The notes under the pieces: model-generated
Databases searched by the model: none
The model's input: the letters and a program-made list of their open reading frames with translations, nothing else
Told to the model about the DNA's origin: nothing
Position numbers and translations under genes: made by a program
Assembly: GCF_900148515.1 (NCBI RefSeq)
Contig: NZ_FRXN01000002.1
Span: 682,001-746,000 of the forward strand
DNA length: 64,000 bases
Direction: 5' to 3'
DNA from: Algoriphagus zhangzhouensis
GTDB taxonomy: Bacteria > Bacteroidota > Bacteroidia > Cytophagales > Cyclobacteriaceae
Part shown: positions 46,954 to 56,157 of the stretch, in pieces
How the letters are laid out: each line of letters opens with the position of its first letter
Numbering within the stretch: position 1 is the stretch's first letter

Positions 46954-48453
46954 TTAGTTTTGGAAAACTTTTATCACCCCATCATCTTCGGAGCTTACAA
47001 CCAAAGTAGCTCGACCATTTGGACTTTCTTCTTCAGGAATAAACAAGACTCCCTCAGGAGCGTCTCCCACTTTCAGTAATTGTATAAACTCAATAGAACC
47101 AACACCTCTTAATTCATATACACCAACAGCATCTGCTCTTTCCATTCCTACAAACAGATAGGTTCTTCCTCCACTTGTTCCGATTTCTACAGCCTCTGGC
47201 TCCACTCCTTTGTTATCACTTCTTCCATCGTCATAAAGGGACGAATTGGTATTGATCAAATCCATTTCCAAAGTCTTGTAATCATTGACCATTGCACCAT
47301 TGGCATTCCAAATGGTAAAAGATCTACCTCCAAAACCATGAATCTCATCAAAATCTCCATCGCCATCTAGATCACCTGATATCGTGGTGGCAGTATATCT
47401 ACCTAAATTTCCTTTCTTTTGAAGCTCCTCCCAATTTGGAAATGCCGTTTCATCCAACATCAAATCTTCCACTCTAGACTCCTCTTCAAAACCATCATAT
47501 TCTCTAGCATCACCTTCATTTGCAGTAATTAAAAAGTCAGTATTACCCACAGAATAAGCTACAATCGCGTCGGGCATGAAATAAGTCTTCAATGGCCAGT
47601 TCCCTAATTCTATGGCATCATCTTTATCACTAGGATCTAAGACATTGGCTTTCTTAGAATAATCCTTCATTCCCAAAGGAAGAATTTCTGTGATCTGCTT
47701 TCCTAACAAATCAACTTTGGCTATTCCATTGTTTTCTTGAAGTGTAACCCAAGCAGTGGTTGAGTTAGCACTGATGGCTACATATTCCGGCTCTGTATCC
47801 ATTGCCAGAGTAGCTTCTGGACCAAAAACTCTATAGCCTTGATCCATCAATGCTTCCTTTTGACTTTCAAATGCTCCAAAACCCAAAGTTTGGTAAGAAA
47901 ACCCATCAGTTACATCAATAATAGAAATACTACCTTCTGGGTCGACAGAATAATCATCATTTGGCTCTCCTTCATTTGCAGAAACTATGAATTGACCATT
48001 TGGACTGAAAGTCACCATATCTGGCAAAGCGCCGACAGGAATTACTTGGATTGGGGTAATAAGATTTGTGGTTTCAAAAATTACAATGGAACCATTATCT
48101 GTTTTGGTATTTGCCTCTACCGCCATAGCTAGCAAACCGTTTTTCACTGCTACGGAATTAACACCCCCTCCATAAGGAGTTACATCAATACTTTCTCCTG
48201 GCAAATCCATCAAATTTTTGATATCGGAAAAATCAATGACATTCACTTTGGAGTCGAGTTCATTATTTACTACAAAAAGTCTTTGAGTCATTGGATCATA
48301 AGCAGAAATCTCTGCAGCTCCTTCACCTCCTTGACTTATGTCTATATCTGACACTTCAGAAAAATTTGTAAAAACGGGAACCCCTTTCCCGATACGCTCT
48401 TGGCAGGAAAAAAGCACTCCGGCCATTAAAACAACAATCCCAATTCTTTTCAT
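46954..48453 (-). CDS. Choice-of-anchor I family lipoprotein
   Basis: This 499-residue lipoprotein (signal ending VLFSC, Cys17) has beta-propeller repeats: EISAYDPMTQRLFVVNN, GVNSVAVKNGLLAMAV, PDMVTFSPNGQFIVSANEGEP, EPEYVAISANSTTAWVTLQ, and the terminal APEGVLFIPEEESPNGRATLVVSSEDDG. This is the choice-of-anchor I pattern, often found in alkaline-phosphatase-associated surface proteins; no enzymatic site is visible. A DLDGDGDFDE loop looks calcium-binding. It is transcribed away from the symporter gene over a 290-base spacer. Confidence 0.85.
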   Translation of the reverse strand: MKRIGIVVLMAGVLFSCQERIGKGVPVFTNFSEVSDIDISQGGEGAAEISAYDPMTQRLFVVNNELDSKVNVIDFSDIKNLMDLPGESIDVTPYGGGVNSVAVKNGLLAMAVEANTKTDNGSIVIFETTNLITPIQVIPVGALPDMVTFSPNGQFIVSANEGEPNDDYSVDPEGSISIIDVTDGFSYQTLGFGAFESQKEALMDQGYRVFGPEATLAMDTEPEYVAISANSTTAWVTLQENNGIAKVDLLGKQITEILPLGMKDYSKKANVLDPSDKDDAIELGNWPLKTYFMPDAIVAYSVGNTDFLITANEGDAREYDGFEEESRVEDLMLDETAFPNWEELQKKGNLGRYTATTISGDLDGDGDFDEIHGFGGRSFTIWNANGAMVNDYKTLEMDLINTNSSLYDDGRSDNKGVEPEAVEIGTSGGRTYLFVGMERADAVGVYELRGVGSIEFIQLLKVGDAPEGVLFIPEEESPNGRATLVVSSEDDGVIKVFQN

Positions 48454-48608
48454 TTAATTATAAGGTTATGGTGGATGTATAAAGAATTGAAATTACCTGA
48501 AACGGATACTAAGAGGTTGATTTTTAGATTATTAAAAAATTACCAACCTATTAAAAATTCACTTCTTAGCTAAAAAGATGTAACATATACTTAATGTATC
48601 AAGAAATT

Positions 48609-48660
48609 AGGCCAACTTACCTTATCAAAATAAATAGCAAATCACACTTAAAATTGGCCT
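48609..48660. other. Spaced inverted repeat upstream of symporter
   Basis: AGGCCAA (48609-48615) and TTGGCCT (48654-48660) are inverse copies 38 bases apart in the AT-rich divergent spacer (48454-48743). It could be an operator or a looped structure, or chance. Confidence 0.25.
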
Positions 48661-48743
48661 GTTTATAAAATTTATTAAAAAAGTTGAAAGGCATTTAGAT
48701 AAATTTTTTGTTATTTGTCTGCATTAAATAAACGCTTCCCCTT

Positions 48744-50519
48744 ATGAATGTAAGTACGATTGACTGGGCCATTATCGGAGCCTTCTTTGTAGTCTCATTA
48801 CTCATTGGACTTTTTACTTCGAAAAAAGCCGGTACCTCAGCCAAAGAATTTTTCCTATCAGGAAGAAATATGCCATGGTGGCTATTGGGTGTTTCCATGG
48901 TGGCAACCACCTTTTCAGCTGATACTCCCAACTTGGTAACAGACATTGTCCGTAAAAACGGCGTTGCTGGTAACTGGGCTTGGTGGGCATTCTTGCTTAC
49001 TGGGATGCTTACAGTGTTTGTTTATGCAAAACTTTGGAGAAGATCTGAAGTAACTACCGATTTGGAATTTTATGAATTGCGCTATTCTGGAAAAGGAGCG
49101 GCATTCTTAAGAGCATTTAGAGCGATTTATTTGGGAGTATTCTTCAATGTGGTCATTATGGCTACTGTTTCCCTTGCCGCAATCAAAATCGGTGGGGTAA
49201 TGTTGGGCTTGAGTCCGGTTCAGACGCTATTGATTGCCTCCATCGTAACAGTGGTATATAGCTCTCTAGGTGGATTGAAAGGGGTTCTTTTGACTGACTT
49301 CTTCCAATTCTTCATTGCAATGATTGGATCATTCGGAGCGGCTTATTTCATTTTGGATTTACCAGAAATCGGAAGCTTGAATAATCTTTTGACTCATGAG
49401 AATGTTGCAGACAAATTAAATTTCCTTCCAGATTTCACGGATCCTAATGTTTACATTCCTTTGTTCATTCTACCAATTGCAATCCAATGGTGGGCGACAT
49501 GGTACCCAGGATCTGAGCCAGGTGGTGGTGGTTACATCGCTCAAAGAATGCTTTCTGCAAAAGATGAAAAGAATGCAATGGGTGCTACACTTTTCTACAA
49601 CGTAGCTCATTATGCCATGAGACCTTGGCCTTGGATTTTGATTGCACTTTCCTCATTGGTGCTTTTCCCAAATATCAGTGACCTTCAAGCAGCATTCCCG
49701 AATATCCCTGCTGATAAATTAGGTGATGACTTGGCTTATTCTGCCATGTTGACTTTCCTTCCAACAGGTTTGATTGGTATCGTGTTGGCATCTTTGATTG
49801 CTGCGGTTATGTCTACGCTTTCTACTCATTTGAACTGGGGATCTTCTTATGTTGTAAATGATTTCTACCTAAGATTTATCAAGCCTGATGCTTCTGACAA
49901 GCAATTGGTAGCCGTTGGTAGAATTTCTACTGTGGTATTGATGGTCCTATCTGCAATCCTTGCTTTGGCGCTTTCTTCTGCTTTAGATGCATTTAATATC
50001 TTATTGCAAATCGGTGCTGGTACTGGTTTGATCTTTATCCTAAGATGGTTCTGGTGGAGAATCAACGCATTCACAGAAATCTCAGCAATGGCGATTTCTT
50101 TCGTGGTTGCAATCTTCTTCGAGGTGATCAATCCAAATATCAACTTGATCCACATCCCTGCTGAGCAGGCATATTTGAAATTGATCTATTCGGTTTCTAT
50201 CACAACAATCGGATGGATGTTGGTGACATTCTTAACTGCTCCAGAGAAAGACGAGGTTTTGTTAAGTTTCTACAGAAAAGTGAGACCTGCTGCTTACGGT
50301 TGGAAAAAAGTCTTGGATAGATTCCCTGCTGAAAAGCAAGAGCAAGGTCAATTGCCAAAAGAAATTGGTTTGATGCTAGCAGGTACCGTGATGGTTTATT
50401 CTGCACTATTCTCCACAGGTTTCTTTATCTATGGAAATACTCTTGGAGGAATTATCGGAGCTGTAATTTCAATCGCTTGTAGCATTGTAATTATCCGAGC
50501 TTGGAAAACCCTACATTAA
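48744..50519 (+). CDS. Sodium:solute symporter (SSS family)
   Basis: This 591-residue protein has about 14 transmembrane segments and the LeuT-like SSS fold. SADTPNLVTDIVRKNG lies in the first broken helix, and GGLKGVLLTDFFQFFIAMIG is the family motif in the middle. Bacteroidota members of this length transport sugars, amino acids or similar solutes; the substrate cannot be read. Its last four bases overlap the convergent gldD. Confidence 0.88.
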   Translation: MNVSTIDWAIIGAFFVVSLLIGLFTSKKAGTSAKEFFLSGRNMPWWLLGVSMVATTFSADTPNLVTDIVRKNGVAGNWAWWAFLLTGMLTVFVYAKLWRRSEVTTDLEFYELRYSGKGAAFLRAFRAIYLGVFFNVVIMATVSLAAIKIGGVMLGLSPVQTLLIASIVTVVYSSLGGLKGVLLTDFFQFFIAMIGSFGAAYFILDLPEIGSLNNLLTHENVADKLNFLPDFTDPNVYIPLFILPIAIQWWATWYPGSEPGGGGYIAQRMLSAKDEKNAMGATLFYNVAHYAMRPWPWILIALSSLVLFPNISDLQAAFPNIPADKLGDDLAYSAMLTFLPTGLIGIVLASLIAAVMSTLSTHLNWGSSYVVNDFYLRFIKPDASDKQLVAVGRISTVVLMVLSAILALALSSALDAFNILLQIGAGTGLIFILRWFWWRINAFTEISAMAISFVVAIFFEVINPNINLIHIPAEQAYLKLIYSVSITTIGWMLVTFLTAPEKDEVLLSFYRKVRPAAYGWKKVLDRFPAEKQEQGQLPKEIGLMLAGTVMVYSALFSTGFFIYGNTLGGIIGAVISIACSIVIIRAWKTLH

Positions 50520-51088
50520 TCAAAAAATTTGACGGAATTCATCAGGTGGGCCATGTCCACCTTGATGTATTCTATCACCGGAGCCAAAGAATCATTTTTC
50601 ATTGCGGTATTAAAATACAGGGCTCCACGCAAAAAGTGATCTGTTGAATCAGTCACAAAGAATTGAAACTGGGTAGGCACCTCTCCAGTCAATTCCGCAA
50701 CTACTCCAGTATAGCCGTTCGGCGTCACCAACACATTTTCTGAGATCCCATAGGCCATTTTCTGATGCTTTGCTGTCAAATTGAAAGCATCATTGCTCAA
50801 GGTTCTAAAGTCGTATTGCTCATTGATGGGTTTATACGTCAAATGTACTTTTGCCTCAAAACCCTGGTAATCCAGATTGATCCAATATTTTTCTTTAAGA
50901 TTAAATGAATCTGGCTCCACCAAGCTATGAACCGAGTATTCAAAATTGTAAGGATAATCCCCCTGCAGTGACGAAAAAGTATGTGAAGGTAAATCTATTC
51001 GATTATAACCAGGAGGTTTGGGAAGATAGGTTTCTTCACAGGAACTCAAAATACCAACTGCTAAACCGAACAAGATTAATTTTCTCAT
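50516..51088 (-). CDS. gldD: Gliding motility lipoprotein GldD
   Basis: This 190-residue lipoprotein (signal ending GILSSC, Cys17) has the GldD start YLPKPPGYNRIDLP directly after the anchor, and NFEYS, YWINLDYQGFEAKVHLTY and the DHFLRGALYF block near the C-terminus. GldD is required for gliding and type IX secretion. In Flavobacterium it follows gldE; here gldE is absent and the neighbours are a symporter and a DinB-like protein. Confidence 0.9.
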   Translation of the reverse strand: MRKLILFGLAVGILSSCEETYLPKPPGYNRIDLPSHTFSSLQGDYPYNFEYSVHSLVEPDSFNLKEKYWINLDYQGFEAKVHLTYKPINEQYDFRTLSNDAFNLTAKHQKMAYGISENVLVTPNGYTGVVAELTGEVPTQFQFFVTDSTDHFLRGALYFNTAMKNDSLAPVIEYIKVDMAHLMNSVKFFD

Positions 51089-51166
51089 GACCTAAAATTA
51101 GACTTTGGATTTGAATTGATTGGGGAAAAGTTGAAATTTATGAAAATAACCAAGACCTCTTTTAAC

Positions 51167-51697
51167 ATGAAAAAGACATTTACAACACTAGTTTTTAGTT
51201 TGGCAACATTCCTATTTGTCTGCCTTGCTGGATTTTCCAACGCTCAAACCACCATGGATGAGTTTTTAGGAAAATGGAATAATAGCAAACAATTCACAAT
51301 TGACGTTTTGAACAAAATGCCTGATTCAGGTATGAATTACAAAACGGATCCGGGAGCAATGAGTTTCAAAGAGCAAATCCACCATATCGGAAATGCAATT
51401 GTTGGTATTTCTCAGGGATTCTTAGGAGGACCAGATCCAGGATTTACTATCGACGTAGAAACAGCAAGCAAAGCTGAATTGGCTGATTATGTAGCAAAAG
51501 CCTATGATTATGGAGCAATGGTCATGAAATCTCTGACTCCTGAGCAAGCTGGTGAATTGATGGAAGTATTTGGTAATAACGTATCCAAAAGACAAGTAAT
51601 GGCTTTATTGATGGACCATAGTACTCATCATAGAGGATCCGCAATTGCTTACTTGAGAGCAAACGGGGTAGAACCGCCTGCATTCGTAGGATTCTAA
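51167..51697 (+). CDS. Exported DinB-family protein
   Basis: This 176-residue protein begins at ATG 51167 with a signal peptide (MKKTFTTLVF..., ending SNAQ); earlier in-frame starts at 51116 and 51140 would place residues ahead of the signal. The four-helix DinB/YfiT fold is indicated by FKEQIHHIGNAIVG and MDHSTHHRGSAIAYLRANG, which carry the metal-binding histidines. It is probably a periplasmic metal-dependent transferase or hydrolase of unknown substrate. Confidence 0.83.
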   Translation: MKKTFTTLVFSLATFLFVCLAGFSNAQTTMDEFLGKWNNSKQFTIDVLNKMPDSGMNYKTDPGAMSFKEQIHHIGNAIVGISQGFLGGPDPGFTIDVETASKAELADYVAKAYDYGAMVMKSLTPEQAGELMEVFGNNVSKRQVMALLMDHSTHHRGSAIAYLRANGVEPPAFVGF

Positions 51698-51716
51698 AAC
51701 AAAAAAATCAAAATGA

Positions 51717-51751
51717 AAAAGGCCTGACATTTAATAGATGTCAGGCCTTTT
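51717..51751. terminator. Strong bidirectional terminator
   Basis: A perfect 14-bp stem (AAAAGGCCTGACAT at 51717-51730, ATGTCAGGCCTTTT at 51738-51751) has a 7-base loop and T-rich flanks on both strands. It serves the DinB gene and the converging small membrane protein gene. Confidence 0.9.
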
Positions 51752-51768
51752 ATTTTTATTCTCTTTCA

Positions 51769-51921
51769 TCAGACTGTTCGGCCTGAGATCAATCTCAATA
51801 AAATAGCAACTACTGCTAATACCAATAGGATGTGGATCAATCCTCCAACGCTGTACACAAAGAATCCAAAGATCCATCCAATAATCAAAATCACTGCGAT
51901 TAAATAAAGTAAAGAATTCAT
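51769..51921 (-). CDS. Lmo0937-family small membrane protein (DUF5670)
   Basis: This 50-residue protein is short enough to be missed by length cut-offs. It starts MNSLLYLIAVILIIGW and continues with GFFVYSVGGLIHILLVLAVVAILLRLISG, giving two membrane helices with the family's GFFVxSVGGLIHxLLV core. Such proteins are common in Bacteroidota and often accompany stress responses; the function is unknown. It stands alone with its own 3' terminator. Confidence 0.88.
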   Translation of the reverse strand: MNSLLYLIAVILIIGWIFGFFVYSVGGLIHILLVLAVVAILLRLISGRTV

Positions 51922-52092
51922 TTTCTTGTTTTTTGGTTGAACACTTTACTTATTTCAATCAAGGTGCCTATTCCTAAAAAATAGTCAAAAACTGCGTTTC
52001 TGAACAATAAGGGCCTATTTTTCAAAAAATTAATATCTATAGAACAGGAATTCTCCCCAATTTTATTCCTCAGCTTGGGAAAAATTTTTCAC

Positions 52093-52119
52093 AAAAAAAT
52101 CCCGACCATCAGGCCGGGA
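52093..52119 (-). terminator. Rho-independent terminator of kynurenine operon
   Basis: On the minus strand TCCCG and CGGGA pair around a 10-base loop and are followed by seven T. It lies just after the nitroreductase stop. Confidence 0.8.
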
Positions 52120-52125
52120 CATCTT

Positions 52126-52734
52126 TTATTCTGTGATCCATGCTACTTTCTCAGCAATTGAATCTCTTTTGCCTTCTGGCCAATTTTCAATTCCTGGTTT
52201 TGCCACATAAAAAAAGCCCATCAACATATCTTCCCCTTCCAAACCGAAGTCTTCACGAGCTTCCGGCCAGAAAGTAGGTCCGCCTGTTCCCCAGTATGCT
52301 GCCAGTCCATGTGCGGATGCTGTCAAATACATATTTTGAACCGCCATAGAAACCGCTGCGATCTCTTCCATAACCGGGATGCCAGAACCTTCAGTTCTTT
52401 TCATCAAAATGGCAATCACGTGAGATGCTTTCAATGGATTCTCCTTGAACTTATTGAAAGTAGCTTCGATAAATGGTGTTCCATTTTTCTCAGCTCTCAT
52501 TTTGTAAAGGTTTGCCTGATAGTCAGCAAACTTCTTCAACCCTTCACCTTTGTAAACAATAAATCTCCAAGGTTGGGTCAATTTATGAGTTGGGGCCCAA
52601 TTGGCATTTTCCAACATTTCCTCGATGATAGCATCATCAACAGGATCGTTTTCTTTGAATTGGGATACAAAAAGGGAACGTCTCCCTCTGATAATTTTGG
52701 TTACCTCTTCTGTGTTAAAGTCAGGTCTTTGCAT
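52126..52734 (-). CDS. Nitroreductase-family flavoprotein
   Basis: This 202-residue FMN-binding protein has the nitroreductase pattern: RGRRSLFVSQF near the start, NANWAPTHKLTQPWRFIVY, AAVSMAVQNMYLTASAHGLAAYWGTGG, and GFFYVAKP. These enzymes reduce nitro compounds, quinones or flavins with NAD(P)H. It lies 16 bases after the kynurenine monooxygenase gene and is the last gene before the operon terminator, so it is probably cotranscribed. A link to the pathway is only an inference. Confidence 0.88.
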   Translation of the reverse strand: MQRPDFNTEEVTKIIRGRRSLFVSQFKENDPVDDAIIEEMLENANWAPTHKLTQPWRFIVYKGEGLKKFADYQANLYKMRAEKNGTPFIEATFNKFKENPLKASHVIAILMKRTEGSGIPVMEEIAAVSMAVQNMYLTASAHGLAAYWGTGGPTFWPEAREDFGLEGEDMLMGFFYVAKPGIENWPEGKRDSIAEKVAWITE

Positions 52735-52750
52735 AAAGTAAAGTATAGTC

Positions 52751-54103
52751 TTAAACCGCCTTCGCAGTTTCCATTTTATTGATGATTTCCTCGTAATCCA
52801 GCTTGTCCCAGTTTTCGGTGATCAAAGGGTCTTCCATCACTCTGTCCATGATTTCTTCCTGCAGCTTCCCTTGTGCATAAGCCTCCGCATAGCCCATGTC
52901 AGAGAAAGTCACCATAGAATACAATGGAATCCAGTCATTGGGATAGAGGTCATTGAGCTTAGCTTCAATTTTCTTACGAAGAACAAACTTTGGATCAGCC
53001 ACAGAATCTCTCATTTCGATGAAATTCTCCATTGCCAATTGGCAAATCGCATCTGTATCCAGTTTTCTGTTCTTTTGAAATTTTTCGAAAACCAAATCCC
53101 AAGAATTCAAGCCATACTTTTCCAACAAGCCATTCAAAATGAAGCAGTCCTCAAAACCACAATTCATCCCTTGTCCGTAGAAAGGAACCATCGCATGAGA
53201 AGCATCGCCCAACAAGATGCTATGCCCCTGAACCCAAGGGAAGCATTCTACATTGATTAAAGCCGCTGTAGGATTTTTGAAGAATTCAGTCTTCAAATCT
53301 GGCATCAATTGGTAGGCATCATCAAAATAATGTCTGAAAACTGACTCCAAATCCTTTTCATCATTGATTTTATCAAAACACACTTTGGTTCCTTGGAAAG
53401 GAAGGAAAAGTGTACAAGTGAAAGACTTATCCGGATTCGGAAGAGCGATCAACATGAACTTTCCTCTAGGCCAGATGTGAAGTGCATTCGGGTCCATGGC
53501 AAACTCTCCATCAGCAGTAGCTGGGATCGTCAATTCTTTATAGCCATGGCTTAAATATTCTTGCTTGTAATTAAAACGGATTTGCTTTTGCATGGAAAGA
53601 CGAAGCGCAGAATAGGCCCCATCTGCTCCAACGATCACCGGTGCATGTTTCTTTTTGATCCCGTCCTTGGTTTCAAAAGTGATCTCCTGACTTTGGAAAT
53701 CTACTTCTAGGCATTTGTGCTCAAATTCTAAATGAGCACCCAATCTTTCTGCTTCTTCAGCTAACAATTGGTTGAATTTTCCCCTTGAAATGGAATAAAT
53801 GGCTTGCTTATCTTTTCCATAAGGAATGAAAGAAGTACCACCGTGCTCGTCGTGGATTTTACGACCATACATAGGAATCGCCAAAGGCAAAACCTGATCT
53901 TTCAATCCAACTTGCTCTAAACTTTTCCAACCTCTATGGCTCAAAGCCATGTTGATGGAACGGCCACCTTCGTAATAGGGAGTTTTGCGTTTGTCCGGTC
54001 TTTTGTCATAAATCGTGACATCCAAACCTTGACGCTTGAGATATATTGCCATCAAAGAGCCAATCAAACCAGCTCCTAAGACAGTTATTTCATTCTGTTT
54101 CAT
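52751..54103 (-). CDS. kmo: Kynurenine 3-monooxygenase
   Basis: This 450-residue FAD enzyme hydroxylates L-kynurenine to 3-hydroxykynurenine with NADPH and oxygen. It has the FAD motif VLGAGLIGSLMAIYLKRQG, the YYEGGRSINMALSHRGW stretch typical of KMO, GADGAYSALRLSM and LLGDASHAMVPFYGQGMNCGFED. Length fits the family. The eukaryotic C-terminal membrane anchor is lacking; the end is a soluble helix. It follows kynureninase by 24 bases. Confidence 0.95.
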   Translation of the reverse strand: MKQNEITVLGAGLIGSLMAIYLKRQGLDVTIYDKRPDKRKTPYYEGGRSINMALSHRGWKSLEQVGLKDQVLPLAIPMYGRKIHDEHGGTSFIPYGKDKQAIYSISRGKFNQLLAEEAERLGAHLEFEHKCLEVDFQSQEITFETKDGIKKKHAPVIVGADGAYSALRLSMQKQIRFNYKQEYLSHGYKELTIPATADGEFAMDPNALHIWPRGKFMLIALPNPDKSFTCTLFLPFQGTKVCFDKINDEKDLESVFRHYFDDAYQLMPDLKTEFFKNPTAALINVECFPWVQGHSILLGDASHAMVPFYGQGMNCGFEDCFILNGLLEKYGLNSWDLVFEKFQKNRKLDTDAICQLAMENFIEMRDSVADPKFVLRKKIEAKLNDLYPNDWIPLYSMVTFSDMGYAEAYAQGKLQEEIMDRVMEDPLITENWDKLDYEEIINKMETAKAV

Positions 54104-54127
54104 GTGGAATTTATTCTCCTCGCTCTT

Positions 54128-55405
54128 TTAAGCGAATTTTTTGATGGATTGTTCCAAAATCTTCGCAAATCTGAAAACATCCATATAGCTATTATAAAGA
54201 GGGGTAGGGGCCAATCTTATCACATTTGGGTTTCTCCAGTCACCCACTACTCCATGTTGATACCACTCATCGAAGACGGCCTTACCGCCACGATGAATCA
54301 GCAAAGATAATTGACAACCTCTTTCCGAGGGGTTTTCTGGGGTAATAATTTCCAAAATGCCTGATTCTCCGCTGATTTCACGGATCAAATACTCCAAATA
54401 GCCAGTAAGAGAAACACTTTTATTCCTCAAATTTTCGATTCCAGCTTCCATAAAAATATCCAATGAAGCCTGATGAGCTGCCAAAGCCAAGATATTGGTA
54501 TTAGCTAACTGCCATCCATCCGCTCCAAACATGGGAAGAAATCCTTTTTCCATTTTAAAGCGCTGGCCTTCATCGTGACCCCACCAACCGGCAAAGCGAG
54601 GTATATCCGGCCTTTCGGCAAATCGCTCATGAACATAAATTCCGGAAATATTTCCTGGACCGGAATTCATATACTTATAGCTACACCAGGTCGCAAAATC
54701 TACATCCCAATCATGTAATTTCAATAGAGCATTACCTGCAGCATGCGCCAAATCAAATCCAGCATAAGCTCCCACTTCATGAGCGGCCTTGGTGATTGCC
54801 TCCAAATCAAATAGCTGTCCTGAATAATATTGGATACCGGCCATATTGACCAAAGCCAAAGCATCACCCTGCTTTTTGATTTCAGCAACAATATCTTCCG
54901 TTCTCAAGGTATGTTCACCAGCTCTCGGCTTCAATTCCACGATGACTTCCTCAGGATTCAGGCCGTGGAACTTCACCTGAGTCTCTAACATATATTGATC
55001 AGATGGAAAAGCTCCTGCCTCCACGATGATCTTGTATTTCTCTGACGTAGGTCGATAAAAAGAAACCATCAACAGGTGCAAATTCACACTGAGGTTGTTC
55101 ATTGCTACCACTTCATGCTCATGAGCCCCCATGATTTCAGCTAAAGCAGGCTTGGATTTATTCTTTGCATAAAACCAAGCATCTTCCCCATGAAAATGCC
55201 CATCTACAGCCATCTTAGCCCAGTTTTGAAGCTCTCGGTCCAATCCATTTCGAACGGTTTTAGGCTGAAGTCCTAAGGAATTTCCACAGAAATAAATAGC
55301 TTCCTCCCCATTCACCTGAGGGAAAATGAATTGATCTCTAAACTTTGCCAAAGGATCTTTTTGATCCATTTCTAGGGCAAAGGATTCTGAATATTGGTAG
55401 TTCAT
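54128..55405 (-). CDS. kynU: Kynureninase
   Basis: This 425-residue PLP enzyme cleaves 3-hydroxykynurenine (or kynurenine) to 3-hydroxyanthranilate (or anthranilate) and alanine. IYFCGNSLGLQPK near the start, VNMAGIQYYSGQLFD, GFDLAHAAGN and the PLP-Lys motif CSYKYMNSGPG are all present. I preferred ATG 55405 (MNYQYSESFALEMD); the frame is open 12 codons further up to 55441. It lies 24 bases before kmo and 118 after the dioxygenase gene. Confidence 0.95.
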   Translation of the reverse strand: MNYQYSESFALEMDQKDPLAKFRDQFIFPQVNGEEAIYFCGNSLGLQPKTVRNGLDRELQNWAKMAVDGHFHGEDAWFYAKNKSKPALAEIMGAHEHEVVAMNNLSVNLHLLMVSFYRPTSEKYKIIVEAGAFPSDQYMLETQVKFHGLNPEEVIVELKPRAGEHTLRTEDIVAEIKKQGDALALVNMAGIQYYSGQLFDLEAITKAAHEVGAYAGFDLAHAAGNALLKLHDWDVDFATWCSYKYMNSGPGNISGIYVHERFAERPDIPRFAGWWGHDEGQRFKMEKGFLPMFGADGWQLANTNILALAAHQASLDIFMEAGIENLRNKSVSLTGYLEYLIREISGESGILEIITPENPSERGCQLSLLIHRGGKAVFDEWYQHGVVGDWRNPNVIRLAPTPLYNSYMDVFRFAKILEQSIKKFA

Positions 55406-55523
55406 GTAATAGGTTACAAGTTTTAAAGTCGGAAGGTTCAAAGGTTCAAAGTTTTAAGACCGCCCAAAAAGTGTGGGTCATCTTTACCACTTTTTAACCT
55501 TCCAACCTTTCAACTCATTTGGT

Positions 55524-56036
55524 CTATTTTGTCATCACCGTACCACAGTTTTTGCAGGTACAGTTTTCAGGATTGTTCCAAAATCTATCCATAATCGGAG
55601 GCAATTGATTGACGATATCAGTCAGCTCAACATACTCTTCGTAAAGCAAATTTCCACAGTTTTCACAATGCCAGATAAAGCCATCTTTCTCTCCTGGTCT
55701 TCTGTATCTTTCTACCACTAGACCCACTGTATTGGCTGGTCTTCTAGGAGAATGAGGAACTTTTGGGGGCAAAAGGAAAATTTCTCCCTCTTTGATATGA
55801 ATATCCTTTGGCTTGCCATCCTCAATAACCTTGAGCACGATATCTCCTTCCAATTGATAAAAGAATTCTTCCCCTTCATCGTAGTGATAGTCCTTTCGAG
55901 AATTAGGCCCACCGACAACCATGATAATGAAATCATCATTCCCTTTGTAAACTTGCTGATTGCCAACAGGTGGTTTTAATAGATGTCTATTATCATCAAT
56001 CCATTTTTTGAAATTGAAAGGTTGGGACAAGGCCAT
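55524..56036 (-). CDS. nbaC: 3-hydroxyanthranilate 3,4-dioxygenase
   Basis: This 170-residue cupin opens the ring of 3-hydroxyanthranilate to the aldehyde that cyclises to quinolinate. The iron ligands H51, E57 and H95 occupy the same residue numbers as I recall for the Cupriavidus enzyme. A rubredoxin-like C-terminal site has C124, C127, C161 and C164. It is the first gene of the minus-strand set dioxygenase-kynU-kmo-nitroreductase. Confidence 0.95.
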   Translation of the reverse strand: MALSQPFNFKKWIDDNRHLLKPPVGNQQVYKGNDDFIIMVVGGPNSRKDYHYDEGEEFFYQLEGDIVLKVIEDGKPKDIHIKEGEIFLLPPKVPHSPRRPANTVGLVVERYRRPGEKDGFIWHCENCGNLLYEEYVELTDIVNQLPPIMDRFWNNPENCTCKNCGTVMTK

Positions 56037-56132
56037 AATTTGATTTTTTTAGTGGAAAAGGGCATTCTCAACAGGATTTTCGCCCAATTGAATTAGGTAC
56101 TAAAAGTATTAAAAAACACGCGTTTTTTTCCC

Positions 56133-56140
56133 TTACTTTG
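56133..56140 (+). promoter_or_regulatory. Possible -7 promoter box of dipeptidase gene
   Basis: TTACTTTG differs from the Bacteroidota -7 consensus TAnnTTTG at one position and lies 17 bases before the ATG of the M19 gene. No clear -33 TTG is seen, so support is weak. Confidence 0.3.
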
Positions 56141-56157
56141 TTCAAAAGGCCGAATTC

